NCBI GenBank assembly: GCA_034430215.1 | Contig: DAOUFE010000023.1 | Coordinates: 1-64,000 of the forward strand | Source of the DNA: UBA4782 sp034430215 | Lineage (GTDB): Bacteria > Chloroflexota > Anaerolineae > Anaerolineales > Anaerolineaceae | Direction of reading: 5' to 3' | Length of the DNA: 64,000 bases | Shown: positions 25,038 to 34,601 of the stretch, piece after piece | Numbering within the stretch: the stretch's first letter is position 1 | Layout: each line of letters begins with the position of its first letter | The notes under the pieces: model-generated | Told to the model about the DNA's origin: nothing | The model's input: the letters and a program-made list of their open reading frames with translations, nothing else | Database searches by the model: none | Made by a program: the position numbers and the translations under genes

Positions 25038-27107
25038 ATGCAATTGCAGAAAATACTACAAAAGAAATGGGTTTATCCCCTTTCGCTTTTTCTGGTGATG
25101 CTGGCAGCTTATGGGTTGCAGATCACAAAACTGGGATTCTATTGGGACGATTGGCAGGCACTCTTCCTTTCCCGCTTTAACAACATCAAAGCCTATTGGG
25201 ATTTCTTCCTTTCTGATCGCCCTATTTCAGCCTGGACATATATCATCACTATGCCAGTGCTGGGGCTTCACCCCCTTGCCTGGCAACTTTTCTCATTACT
25301 CATTCGCTGGCTGAGTGTGATGGGGCTGGTCTGGGCTTTGATTGGTGTCTGGCCGCAGCGTCGCTGGCAGGTGCAATGGATGGGATTGCTACTGGCAATT
25401 TTCCCTGGTTTCTCCCAGCAGGCAATTTCAGTGGCGTATTCACAACACTTCATCACCTATGCGCTGTTCACATTATCTCTTGCAGGAATGGTTGCCGCAG
25501 CTCTTCACCCCAAAAAATACTGGCTTTTCATGCCTTTATCGGTAATTGCCAGCCTTCTGCAAATGCTGACCATGGAATATTTTGCCGGTTTGGAGCTTCT
25601 ACGCCCTTTGATCCTGGGGTTTATCGTTTGGCCACAAAAACAGAATGTCCGATCCGCCTTCCGGAAAATAATGCTGCAGTGGCTTCCCTATATCTTTACT
25701 TTCGCTCTCTTTCTCGTTTACCGGTTTGTACTCCTACCCGATTGGCTGCCAACAAAAGACCAAAACGCCCCTGTGTTGCTGCAACAACTGATCTCTCAAC
25801 CATTCAGTACATTGCTTCAGTTGATCCAGGTAGCGGTACAGGACACATTGCACACCTCTCTGTTTGCCTGGGTAAATACCATTGCACCCGACACTGTTGC
25901 CCTGACCTCAAAGTTCACCATATTTTCCTGGGTGATAGGTACGCTGGTGGCTGTCGCAATAGCCTGGGGAAGCATCATCCGCTCAAAAGCGGAAGATCAA
26001 AACACTGAACCTGAAAACAAATCCCATTTCACAAGGCAGGCTATCCTTCTGGGTTTGGCTGGATTGATCCTGGGTGGTATTCCAGTATGGATCACAAATC
26101 GTTCGATCCTTGTGGGTGCCTGGTCAGACCGCTTCACTCTGGCACCAATGCTGGGAGCGGTCATTCTTATCGTTGCACTGGTGGATTGGCTGGGACGCAC
26201 CCCGAGCCGCAAAGCGATCATGCTGGCTTTTCTGATGGGAATTTCTATCGCTGCCCATGTACGCACTTCAGATAAATATGCCAATCATTGGCAGCTCCAA
26301 AAACAATATTACTGGCAGCTTCATTGGCGTATCCCATCGTTGGCTAAAGGCACTGCAATCCTTTCCCCTGAAATGCCATTTTCTTATGTATCGGGTACTT
26401 CAATGGGATTTGCCTATAATATTCTCTACGACCGGGCGCCCGATTCTACCCAGGTACCATACTGGTACATCGAAGCCTTGCGCTATCGAAATAGTAATGT
26501 TTTGGCAGATTTCCTACCTGACACGCCCATTACTTATAAAGAGCTGCGAAATATTGTTTTCAAAGGAAATACAGACCAGGCGATTGCTGTGAATTACAAA
26601 CCTGCACGCGGATGTGTACGCGTCATGGATCCGATCTACCGTGACGCTCCCTACCTTTCTGATTACCCGATTTACGAAGGAGAAATTGAGCTGTATGGCA
26701 TCTCTCATACCGAACAGATCCTTGCTGAACCGGTTGGTAATGACAATCTGTTGACCTCCATCTTCGGTGCACCTCCCGTAGATGACTGGTGCTATTATTA
26801 TCAACGTGCGGACCTTGCACGCCAACAAGAAGATTGGGATTCCATACCAAGTATTTATTATGAAGCCGACAGACTGGGATACAGCGCATATAATGGCACT
26901 GAATTGATCCCGTTTATCGAAGGATTTGCTGCTTCAGGGAATACCAGCCTCGCACTCGATTTAACCAAACAGGCTTTATCGAAAACGGATGGCATGAACA
27001 CTTTGTTATGCCAGACATGGGCGCGGATCGAAAACCGATCTTCGAGTAACACAGAAATTAAACAAGCAGCAGCAGAGGCGGATGCTCTGCTGCATTGCAA
27101 GAAATAA
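25038..27107 (+). CDS. Large polytopic membrane protein, possible GT-C-type glycosyltransferase
   Basis: A 689-aa protein with about ten hydrophobic helices in residues 10-430, then a soluble C-terminal region (about 440-689). The first external loop has FYWDDWQALF, an acidic pair at the position where GT-C polyprenyl-phosphate-sugar glycosyltransferases carry their catalytic Asp/Glu. That is suggestive only. The C-terminal part has Trp/Tyr/Pro-rich stretches and ends in a helical TPR-like region. ATG 25038 is chosen because GGAG lies 8 nt upstream; earlier in-frame ATGs (25029, 24942) are too close to it or before the -10. Confidence 0.7.
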   Translation: MQLQKILQKKWVYPLSLFLVMLAAYGLQITKLGFYWDDWQALFLSRFNNIKAYWDFFLSDRPISAWTYIITMPVLGLHPLAWQLFSLLIRWLSVMGLVWALIGVWPQRRWQVQWMGLLLAIFPGFSQQAISVAYSQHFITYALFTLSLAGMVAAALHPKKYWLFMPLSVIASLLQMLTMEYFAGLELLRPLILGFIVWPQKQNVRSAFRKIMLQWLPYIFTFALFLVYRFVLLPDWLPTKDQNAPVLLQQLISQPFSTLLQLIQVAVQDTLHTSLFAWVNTIAPDTVALTSKFTIFSWVIGTLVAVAIAWGSIIRSKAEDQNTEPENKSHFTRQAILLGLAGLILGGIPVWITNRSILVGAWSDRFTLAPMLGAVILIVALVDWLGRTPSRKAIMLAFLMGISIAAHVRTSDKYANHWQLQKQYYWQLHWRIPSLAKGTAILSPEMPFSYVSGTSMGFAYNILYDRAPDSTQVPYWYIEALRYRNSNVLADFLPDTPITYKELRNIVFKGNTDQAIAVNYKPARGCVRVMDPIYRDAPYLSDYPIYEGEIELYGISHTEQILAEPVGNDNLLTSIFGAPPVDDWCYYYQRADLARQQEDWDSIPSIYYEADRLGYSAYNGTELIPFIEGFAASGNTSLALDLTKQALSKTDGMNTLLCQTWARIENRSSSNTEIKQAAAEADALLHCKK

Positions 27108-27162
27108 CATTCGAAAATAAGAGAAATTTTTCAGGATTGAGCCCTTCAATACAGGGCTTCAA

Positions 27163-27828
27163 TTAACTTTGTTCTGTCTGAATCTCTCTAATACGAGTAT
27201 ACCCCGCATAGAATCCATGATATTTTTCCGGCAGACACACCGCGATCCTGCACATGACTTCATCGGTCAATTCTTTTATGCTCTCTTCTCGATTTTTTCG
27301 ATCGATAGGTGGTAGCTTATAAGCGGGACCAAACTTTGCAATGACGGTAGGCTTTTTTAATTTTCTAAACATGGGAACAACCTTTTCGGTACCTGCCAGA
27401 CCTACCGGCACGATCGGCACATCCATTTTTGTAGCTAAGAGTATAGAACCCGATTTTCCTTCCAACAATGCACCTGTCTGGCTGCGTGTACCTTCAGGTG
27501 AGATACCCAATGCGATACCTTTTTTGAGCAATTCAAATGATTCTTTGAATGCTGTAAAATCCGCCCGCGTTCGATCTATCCAGATCCCTCCAGCACTTGT
27601 CGCAAACCAATGAAAGAAAGGATTCTTTTTATATTTATCCGTGACAAGGGCAGTGATATCTTTTCGACGCCCATTCATGAATAGGACAGGAATATCAAAT
27701 CTACTGAGATGATTGGTCGTGATGAGAACCGGTCCCTCAAGGGGAATATGTTCGAGTCCAATATATATTACATTGATCAATTTCGGCATCAAATAACCGA
27801 CAATTTTTTGTAAGTTTTCTCGTTTCAC
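27163..27828 (-). CDS. plsC: 1-acyl-sn-glycerol-3-phosphate acyltransferase
   Basis: A 221-aa PlsC-type acyltransferase making phosphatidic acid for phospholipid synthesis. Block I is NHLSRFDIP (HX4D catalytic dyad), block III is SPEGTRSQTG (acceptor phosphate binding), and VPIVPVGLAGTE is block IV. The start is likely GTG at 27828, with GCAGGAG 7 nt upstream; the longer frame from a GTG at 27855 lacks a ribosome-binding site. Convergent with the membrane protein gene before it, and alone in its unit. Confidence 0.9.
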   Translation of the reverse strand: MKRENLQKIVGYLMPKLINVIYIGLEHIPLEGPVLITTNHLSRFDIPVLFMNGRRKDITALVTDKYKKNPFFHWFATSAGGIWIDRTRADFTAFKESFELLKKGIALGISPEGTRSQTGALLEGKSGSILLATKMDVPIVPVGLAGTEKVVPMFRKLKKPTVIAKFGPAYKLPPIDRKNREESIKELTDEVMCRIAVCLPEKYHGFYAGYTRIREIQTEQS

Positions 27829-27920
27829 AGCTGACTCCTGCACCAGGATAAACACAAAGCAGTTTCAAAAGAAACGGGGGTATTTTTGAAAGTTATCAAG
27901 ATAATAATAATCGAACCTGA

Positions 27921-28604
27921 TTAAGCCGATTCATCTTGTGATTGAATAGCTTCTTGCTTTTTTCCATGTGAACGGGCTTTGAAGAATTCAATGATTGCAG
28001 GAATGCCGGGGATTAAAACTAAAGCAATCACCAATAATGAGAAATGATCCTTTACAAAGGGTACCTGCCCAAAGAAATAGCCTAGAAAAACAAAAGCAGC
28101 GGTCCAAGAAATACCACCAATAACGTTGTATGTAATGAAATATTTGTAGCGCATCTTCCCGATCCCCGCTACAAAAGGAGCAAAAGTGCGAATAATTGGA
28201 ATAAAACGTGCCAGGAAGATGGTTATACCACCATGCTTATCATAAAAATTTTGAGTACGGATCAAATATTCCTTTTTAAGAAAACGAATATTTCCAGAAA
28301 AAGCACGCGGTCCAATGTAATGACCGATCCAGTAATTTGCGGTATCCCCCAGAATGGCAGCGGTTGCCATGAGAACAAAAATAAGCACTGGCCGAAGCGT
28401 AGTTTGTTCGGGTAATGCACTGATTGCACCTGCTGCGAAAAGAAGTGAATCTCCGGGAAGAAATGGGGTGAATACCAATCCAGTTTCAATGAAGATAACA
28501 ACAAAAAGAATCAGATATGTCCAGAAACCAAAATCCGTCACCATCTGCGCAAGATGCACATCCATATGAAGGATGAAATCAACAAAGCTCATAATAATAT
28601 CCAT
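27921..28604 (-). CDS. DedA-family membrane protein (VTT domain)
   Basis: A 227-aa DedA/SNARE-associated protein. The core FLPGDSLLFAAGAI and the FLARFIPIIRTFAPFVAGIGKM motif (the conserved F-x-R-x3-P-x-R) are classic. There are four to six membrane helices and a charged C-terminal tail. DedA members take part in lipid carrier (undecaprenyl phosphate, PE) flipping and envelope homeostasis. It is 42 nt downstream of the PrsW-like gene and probably the last gene of that unit. Confidence 0.93.
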   Translation of the reverse strand: MDIIMSFVDFILHMDVHLAQMVTDFGFWTYLILFVVIFIETGLVFTPFLPGDSLLFAAGAISALPEQTTLRPVLIFVLMATAAILGDTANYWIGHYIGPRAFSGNIRFLKKEYLIRTQNFYDKHGGITIFLARFIPIIRTFAPFVAGIGKMRYKYFITYNVIGGISWTAAFVFLGYFFGQVPFVKDHFSLLVIALVLIPGIPAIIEFFKARSHGKKQEAIQSQDESA

Positions 28605-28646
28605 GTATGGAACCTAACCTTCTTAACGAATAGTAATCTAAATATT

Positions 28647-29915
28647 CTACTCTGTTTTCATGGGCGAATCGGTATTGTCTAAATCTATTCTCATCTCTAC
28701 CACAGGAATTTCAGTTTCGGATTTTCTGATCAAATGATGTCGAGCGATAGCTAAGAATATGATCATGCAAATGGATAATATAAACAAGGCAAATGGAGCA
28801 ATGCTACCTACACGTGTCAGGATCAGATTTAATGTAGTGACCGGCTCAAGATATTCGACAAATCCCATCAATAAACCAATTGCGTTCCATAATCCGTGAA
28901 TAAAAACAGCTAGAAAATAGGCTTTAGCAAGACGATAATATTTTTTGTCATGCCATGCGCTTGCCAGACCCCAGCCCACAAGACCTGATGTAACCACATG
29001 CAACAAACCGGTACCCACCCTGCCAATCATTAAACCTGTCCAGGCTTCGTCCATAGGTGTAGCCATATATCCAATGCTTTCGATCAATGCAAAGGCTGCG
29101 CCACAAAACATACCATATAAGAAACCTTGAGACGAATCTACTTTTTTAACAAAAACCCACATCCAGATCGGTTTACACAATTCTTCTATGATCGGAATAA
29201 TTACTGACATGGTACCCAGAATACTGAATATCACCCAGGGATTCTGTATCAGAGGTTTGATCACACGCATGATGAGAACAGTATTCATACCAGAGGAATT
29301 TAAAAGTTGAACAATCTTCATGAATTCCTCTGTCAACGACGGTGAAATGAAGATCACAATAATTCCTACAAGTGCGATCATCATGATAACGATAATTTCC
29401 AATACCATGACAAAGGCAGGTGTGATCAGCATATTGACCCCTAACAAGCTCCAGGTCGCTTGTTTATCTTCTGGCTGGACACCTTTGTTTCCAAGCCTTA
29501 TCCATATCCAAAGGGGGATTGCGATCAAGAAAACCGTCAGAGCGGGTAATAGAAGCCAGTCTCCACTTGCTTTTTGTGAAAGCACACCACCCAATGCAAG
29601 GAGTGGCAGCCAGAGTCCAAGGAAAACAAATAGTAAGTATTTTTGTTTTGTAACAAACTTTTCAGGAAGAGGTTTATTCATCAACCGGAGAATAGCGTAC
29701 ACAATCCCCGGTACCAACAATACACTCACACCAATCAGTGTCCAACTTGCTACGAAACCCGGATATAGGAAATCTCTCGTTTCACCACCAATAACACCCA
29801 CAAGACTACTTAAAAGAACGATCACACCTACAGTAATGGTAAACAACAAGCCACAACCACTGAAGATGAGATAGAGCAACGAAGGAATGTGGAGCTTTGA
29901 GTTTGTTTGTGTCAT
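28647..29915 (-). CDS. PrsW-family intramembrane metalloprotease
   Basis: A 422-aa protein with about nine membrane helices. The PrsW/CAAX-like motifs are IIEELCKPIWM (EE, about 241-251), GAAFALIESIGY (F...E) and AVFIHGLWNAIG (H), which supply the metal ligands and catalytic Glu. The charged C-terminal tail (about 398-422) is cytoplasmic. Family members perform regulated site-1 cleavage (anti-sigma factors) or prenyl-type processing. The start overlaps the stop of the DsbA-cyclophilin gene in ATGA, indicating coupled translation. Confidence 0.88.
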   Translation of the reverse strand: MTQTNSKLHIPSLLYLIFSGCGLLFTITVGVIVLLSSLVGVIGGETRDFLYPGFVASWTLIGVSVLLVPGIVYAILRLMNKPLPEKFVTKQKYLLFVFLGLWLPLLALGGVLSQKASGDWLLLPALTVFLIAIPLWIWIRLGNKGVQPEDKQATWSLLGVNMLITPAFVMVLEIIVIMMIALVGIIVIFISPSLTEEFMKIVQLLNSSGMNTVLIMRVIKPLIQNPWVIFSILGTMSVIIPIIEELCKPIWMWVFVKKVDSSQGFLYGMFCGAAFALIESIGYMATPMDEAWTGLMIGRVGTGLLHVVTSGLVGWGLASAWHDKKYYRLAKAYFLAVFIHGLWNAIGLLMGFVEYLEPVTTLNLILTRVGSIAPFALFILSICMIIFLAIARHHLIRKSETEIPVVEMRIDLDNTDSPMKTE

Positions 29916-31291
29916 TCTTTAATGATTTCTATGCTCAAAATATAATCTGGTTCAGCTAACGCTTCACCACTCGAAGGATCGCGCGCGGTCAAAGAATTAA
30001 CCACATCCAACCCATCCACCACCTGACCAAATATTGTGTAGTTCCCATTTAAAGAAGGTAGTGCATCCATGGTAATAAAGAATTGGCTGCCATTGGTATT
30101 GGGTCCGGCAGATGCCATGCCAACAACGCCGGCTTTGTCAAATCGAAGGTTGCTGATTTCATCACCAAAAATATAGCCTGGCAATCCATATCCCGAATTT
30201 GTTGGATCTCCTGTTTGGGCAAGCTGCCCAGCAAGTACGCGGAAGAAGGCATTGTTGTCATACCAGCCATTTTCAGCTAAATATACAAAATTGTTGGCGG
30301 TCACAGGTGCTGCGTCAGGATAAAGCGCAATCGTAATATCACCTTTTGTGGTATGAATAATTGCCTGATAATTTGCAGTTACGTCGATTTCCATAGGCGG
30401 GCAATCTTTAAATTGCCGATTTTCAAGCAAGATCAGGTCAACGATCAAAGATAAATTAGAATAATCTCTTGCAGATTGATAAGGCTGCCCGTTAATCAAT
30501 GTGAAGGGTGTACCTGGAATACCAATGGCGGTAGCGCTGTCATACGATGCTTGTACAGTAGCAATGACATCTTCACTTTTAAGATCAGCTTTAAATTGCT
30601 CTACATCAAGTCCAAGAACAGCAGCACTTTTTCCCAGCCAGCTCTCAAAATCCTCGGAAGTCATACTCGCCCAGGTACTTTCTTCATTTTCAAACAGGTA
30701 CTGATTCATCTCAAGGAATTTTCCTTGCCGTGCAGCAGCTTCAGCAGCAGTAGCAGCCAGGAAAGATTTATCATGGATAGTGATTAGAGGATAATAGCGA
30801 TAGACGATACGAACATCATCAGGATAGGCTTCTCGGAGTTGAGTCAACACAGGCACATAGGCTATACAGCCTGGACACATATAGTCACTATAAATGACAA
30901 ACGTCACCGCCGCATCAGAAGGTCCATCAATATTATCCGTTTCACTCACCGGAGGGAACAAATTGGAAGTCGTTGGATCTACCGTAGCAATCATGTTGTA
31001 GGTGCTGCAGGTTGCTGGTCCGCTTGTAGGAATAGGGGTGGGTTCCTTAACAGCAACCTCTTTGGTAGCTTCTTTAGTGGGTGCAATGGTCGCTATCTGG
31101 ATTTCGGTTGGTTTTGCAGCCATTCTATTCTTTGATGAGTCAACCACAGCTAATACTGCCGCAACGATAACCAATACGGAAGCAATCCCCATCAACCCAA
31201 TAACCACATAATTTCTCTTTGGACGAGAAGGAGGTGGCGTAATATTTCCCTTCACAAATTCTTGATCTTCTGGACCGTTTTCCAATGGCAT
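29912..31291 (-). CDS. DsbA-like thioredoxin fused to cyclophilin peptidyl-prolyl isomerase, membrane-anchored
   Basis: A 459-aa extracytoplasmic folding protein. It has one N-terminal anchor (about 26-49), a Thr/Pro/Glu stalk (to about 95), and a DsbA/thioredoxin-fold domain (about 105-290) with active site YMCPGC at about 135-140. A cyclophilin domain (about 305-459) follows with FFRVLAGQLAQTGD, GYIFGDE and GSQFFITMDALPSLNGNYTIFGQV. It would couple disulphide chemistry and prolyl isomerisation in one exported chain. CAGGAG lies 8 nt before the ATG. The GFP-like catalytic Arg seen as FHR in classical cyclophilins is present here as FFR. Confidence 0.92.
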   Translation of the reverse strand: MPLENGPEDQEFVKGNITPPPSRPKRNYVVIGLMGIASVLVIVAAVLAVVDSSKNRMAAKPTEIQIATIAPTKEATKEVAVKEPTPIPTSGPATCSTYNMIATVDPTTSNLFPPVSETDNIDGPSDAAVTFVIYSDYMCPGCIAYVPVLTQLREAYPDDVRIVYRYYPLITIHDKSFLAATAAEAAARQGKFLEMNQYLFENEESTWASMTSEDFESWLGKSAAVLGLDVEQFKADLKSEDVIATVQASYDSATAIGIPGTPFTLINGQPYQSARDYSNLSLIVDLILLENRQFKDCPPMEIDVTANYQAIIHTTKGDITIALYPDAAPVTANNFVYLAENGWYDNNAFFRVLAGQLAQTGDPTNSGYGLPGYIFGDEISNLRFDKAGVVGMASAGPNTNGSQFFITMDALPSLNGNYTIFGQVVDGLDVVNSLTARDPSSGEALAEPDYILSIEIIKE

Positions 31292-31336
31292 AGGTACACT
31301 CCTGACTGCTTTAAGAGTAAATTATCTAATGAATGA

Positions 31337-31963
31337 TTATTTTTGCATCTTCTTTATATGATTCATCACAATAGAGCGTAGCTCGTTTTGTATGCTGTCA
31401 ATATCCATTTCTGCATTGATCTTAACCCACCTTTCGGGTTCCAGGCGAGCCATTTCCAGATACCCTTCTCTAACACGCCTGTGAAAAGCCACCTGATAAT
31501 CATCCAGGCGATTCCACTCCCCCCCTCCAGTTTTACGCCTGTTCAGACCGGTGACTGCATCAATGTCGAATAAAACAGTCAGGTCAGGCCATAAATTGCC
31601 TGTTGCGAAATTTAAAAGCTGGCGCAGGTTGTTGAGGTCATTGCCATGACCATATCCCTGGTATGCCAGTGTTGAATCAGCATACCGGTCACTGATCACG
31701 ATTTCACTTCTTTTCAACCGGGGGCGGATTTCCTCTTCAACCAGTTGCGCACGTGCAGCACAAAATAGCAGGGTTTCTGTACGGGGATGCATGGTCTGAT
31801 TATCCAGACGCATTAAAATTTCGCGTACCTGGTCACCTATGGTTGTTCCACCAGGTTCACGTGTAGTAAAGACGGTATACCCCTGCAGGCGAAGAAAATC
31901 TGCCAGTGGTTGAACTTGTGTGGATTTACCACTTCCATCCGGGCCTTCCAGTGTAATGAACAT
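31337..31963 (-). CDS. tmk: Thymidylate kinase
   Basis: A 208-aa dTMP kinase that makes dTDP for DNA synthesis. The P-loop is GPDGSGKST at 7-15, TREPGGT is the DRX/substrate-binding motif, and DRYADSTLAYQG is at about 113-124. The lid region follows with GLNRRKTGGGEWNR, an Arg-rich lid. The length is standard. AAGGAA precedes the ATG, which begins 2 nt after the R3H ATPase stop. Expected essential. Confidence 0.95.
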   Translation of the reverse strand: MFITLEGPDGSGKSTQVQPLADFLRLQGYTVFTTREPGGTTIGDQVREILMRLDNQTMHPRTETLLFCAARAQLVEEEIRPRLKRSEIVISDRYADSTLAYQGYGHGNDLNNLRQLLNFATGNLWPDLTVLFDIDAVTGLNRRKTGGGEWNRLDDYQVAFHRRVREGYLEMARLEPERWVKINAEMDIDSIQNELRSIVMNHIKKMQK

Positions 31964-31965
31964 AA

Positions 31966-33606
31966 TTATTCCTTGAAAATACGTACTCGGCGGTGTGGTT
32001 CTTTACCATATGAATGAGAAACAAGCTGAGCTTGCTTTGCCATTTCATGTTGGATACGTCGTATTTGTGCATTTGCTGGCGGCATATCCACCCAATGCTG
32101 CCCATTTAAAACCGCCTGTATGGCTGCTTGTGTCTGGTCGGTGATATCATCTACATCCGAAGATTCGGGTTGTAGTGCAATATTGAAAAGGTCTGCCAGA
32201 GATTGTTCAATCTGGCTGACTGTATTTGAACGTAAAACAAATATTGGCATTCTTCGACGTTCGGCTTCCAAGATAGTATCGTGGCGGCTGCGATAATATG
32301 TACGCAAGGTGATTAAAACATCCGCTGAATCCAAATCTTTGACTATGATCAGAGGAACTCCCAGTCTTTTAGTAGCCTGGATTAAACGGTTACGAGCAAC
32401 ACCATAAGGATAGATGTTGACCGGTTTTCTCGGTGTTTTTTTCTCAAGCACTTCTTCCGTCGAAGAATAAGATATCTCGTTTTCTATTTGAGCAATACGA
32501 GAGCTGGATTCACCAACCCTTCCCGGTTGGTACGGTTCCAACCCGGCAGCCGTCAACCGGCGCTGTCCCTGCGTTGATGATTGCCTGGTTTGAAAAGATG
32601 GTAGAGCTGGCGCTTTTTCGATATGGATTTCATCCTGCTCATCACGCCAGCGGATCTCTGGCGGAAGGGCAACCCCCCGCACCAAAGAATCAACTGCGGC
32701 AGACACATCTGCATGAACAGCCAGGCGATTCCGTTCCAGGATCTCTACAAGAACATCAAAGGTTGGAGCAGATCGTCTTTCAAGAACGGTCTTTTGCGTC
32801 CCTCGTCGGCGAGCTTCTTCATCCGATAAGGTAACCGATTCAATGCCGCCCACCAGGTCAGAAAGAGTGGGATTGAGCAGCAGGTTTTCAAGAGTTCGTC
32901 CATGTGCCGTACCGATCAGCTGAACCCCACGTTCTGCGATGGTACGGGCAGCAACCGCTTCAAGCTCACGTCCAATTTCATCGATTACAATCACTTCAGG
33001 ATTGTGGTTTTCAACTGCTTCGATCATCACTTCATGTTGCAGTGACGGTGTAGCAACCTGCATTCGGCGTGCCCGCCCAATAGCCGGATGGGGAACATCC
33101 CCATCACCACCAATTTCATTGGAAGTATCCACAATGATCACACGTTTGTTTTCTGCCAGGATACGTGCAGCTTCACGTAGCATGGTGGTTTTACCAATAC
33201 CAGGTTTGCCCAATAGAAGCAGACTCTTCCCCGATTCCACCAGATCCTGGATGATGTCAAGAGTGCCATATACTGCACGACCTACGCGACAGGTAAGCCC
33301 GACAATATGGGCATGCCGGTTGCGAATGGCAGAAATCCGATGCAGGGTACGCTCCAATCCAGCCCGGTTGTCAGCGTCAAAATCACCGATCTTTTCCACC
33401 ACCGCATCGATATCTGCACGGGTGATCTCTTTTTCAACCAGTTTTACTTCACTATCAACAAAACGGGCAAGAGGAACCCGCCCAAGATCCAAAACAATTT
33501 CAACCAGGTTGTCAGAATTATTGGCTTCCTGCACTGCTTTGGAAATATGAGGTGGCAATACACTCAATAATGCCTGTAAATCATCTGTAATTCTTCGTTG
33601 TGTCAT
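31966..33606 (-). CDS. R3H-domain AAA ATPase (Ycf45/SpoIIIAA-like)
   Basis: A 546-aa cytosolic ATPase found beside tmk. N-terminal helical part (1-110), AAA/RecA-like core with Walker A GKPGIGKTT (133-141), IIVDTSNEIGG, Walker B VIVIDEIG (about 204-211) and the IGTAHGRTLENLL sensor region. A linker with Ser/Gln/Arg sequence follows (about 330-385), then a C-terminal nucleic-acid-binding part ending in RRIQHEMAKQAQLVSHSYG, an R-x3-H motif typical of R3H domains. It probably acts on single-stranded nucleic acid; its exact role is unknown. Confidence 0.9.
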   Translation of the reverse strand: MTQRRITDDLQALLSVLPPHISKAVQEANNSDNLVEIVLDLGRVPLARFVDSEVKLVEKEITRADIDAVVEKIGDFDADNRAGLERTLHRISAIRNRHAHIVGLTCRVGRAVYGTLDIIQDLVESGKSLLLLGKPGIGKTTMLREAARILAENKRVIIVDTSNEIGGDGDVPHPAIGRARRMQVATPSLQHEVMIEAVENHNPEVIVIDEIGRELEAVAARTIAERGVQLIGTAHGRTLENLLLNPTLSDLVGGIESVTLSDEEARRRGTQKTVLERRSAPTFDVLVEILERNRLAVHADVSAAVDSLVRGVALPPEIRWRDEQDEIHIEKAPALPSFQTRQSSTQGQRRLTAAGLEPYQPGRVGESSSRIAQIENEISYSSTEEVLEKKTPRKPVNIYPYGVARNRLIQATKRLGVPLIIVKDLDSADVLITLRTYYRSRHDTILEAERRRMPIFVLRSNTVSQIEQSLADLFNIALQPESSDVDDITDQTQAAIQAVLNGQHWVDMPPANAQIRRIQHEMAKQAQLVSHSYGKEPHRRVRIFKE

Positions 33607-33660
33607 TCTTTAGATCTCTTTATGCTATTTATTCTACCTGTAATTTCACAAGGACGATCA

Positions 33661-34551
33661 TCAAATCTCCTTGCCATTTTCTTCACCAGGTACAGCATAT
33701 CCGACCATAGGAGTGGTCGGTTCAATGCGCTGGTCATTCATTGCTGTACGCGCAGCAAACACAGATGCTTTCTGAACGATCGCCAGACGTTTTGCCATTA
33801 ATGCCTGGCGAGGAAGAGCTTTCCAATCCAGGGATTCCAGAGCGGGTTCAAGCCATGCCTGGTATGAACGAATGGCAAAGTAAACTGGCAGCCGGGTCTC
33901 CCGTTGGATTTGCATTGCCAGTGTCTTCAATCTCTCTTGAACATCCTGCACTTCTGGATGAAAAAGCGGCACAACATATACACCTTCTAATCCAATATTG
34001 ATCGCTGCCCAGGCAACCGCTTCTCCTTGTATACGGAATACCTTTCCTGAAGGAATATGATCAGGAAAAGGTTCAATCGATTGTACCAATGGAGGTATCA
34101 AACTCTGGTATAGATTTTTGACTGTGAGATAATCATCACTTCCAGATGATTGCCAGGTGCTTTGAGAAGGGTAATCACCACTCGAAGGTTTTGCAGCTTT
34201 CCAGACTGTTTGCCAACCATAAGTAGAAAACCCATTTTGCCGCATCCGATCGAATAGCGATCCACTTTCTGGCACTTCACCTAAAAGGCTGAACGCTCCC
34301 CATTCGCACGCCAAAGCTGATATTCCCTGAAGAAAAACAGGGAAAGCTTTTGTTTCCAGAGTATCTTCTGGTAAGAAGAAAGACAACCTGGCAAAACGAT
34401 CGCCCTGGTTGTAACTGAATTGACCAATCAAGTTTGGGCCATCATCATTATCCACCACTCCCGTGAAACTCCCCCGGTTTGGGTGAAGCTGCACGAGTAC
34501 ACCAGATGGGCTTAATGGCTTGCCATGCGTAAGTACCATGGCACTGTCCAA
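33661..34551 (-). CDS. GNAT-like acetyltransferase-type protein of unknown function
   Basis: A 296-aa protein in the given reading. The part around residues 80-115 (ACEWGAFSLLGEVPESGS, then NGF) resembles the acetyl-CoA-binding core of GNAT enzymes, and a second weaker half follows, so it may be a double GNAT. The first usable initiator is TTG at 34551. The frame is open upstream to 34653 and the protein-like sequence IDIRPLAWYDLLAIY begins at 34620, where the codon is ATC, 8 nt after GGAG. The true start may be there. It overlaps the pdxT 3' end in that case. Confidence 0.7.
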   Translation of the reverse strand: MDSAMVLTHGKPLSPSGVLVQLHPNRGSFTGVVDNDDGPNLIGQFSYNQGDRFARLSFFLPEDTLETKAFPVFLQGISALACEWGAFSLLGEVPESGSLFDRMRQNGFSTYGWQTVWKAAKPSSGDYPSQSTWQSSGSDDYLTVKNLYQSLIPPLVQSIEPFPDHIPSGKVFRIQGEAVAWAAINIGLEGVYVVPLFHPEVQDVQERLKTLAMQIQRETRLPVYFAIRSYQAWLEPALESLDWKALPRQALMAKRLAIVQKASVFAARTAMNDQRIEPTTPMVGYAVPGEENGKEI

Positions 34552-34601
34552 CGAAACAACAGCTTTTCGATGGCGATATATTGCCAGAAGGTCGTACCAG
34601 G

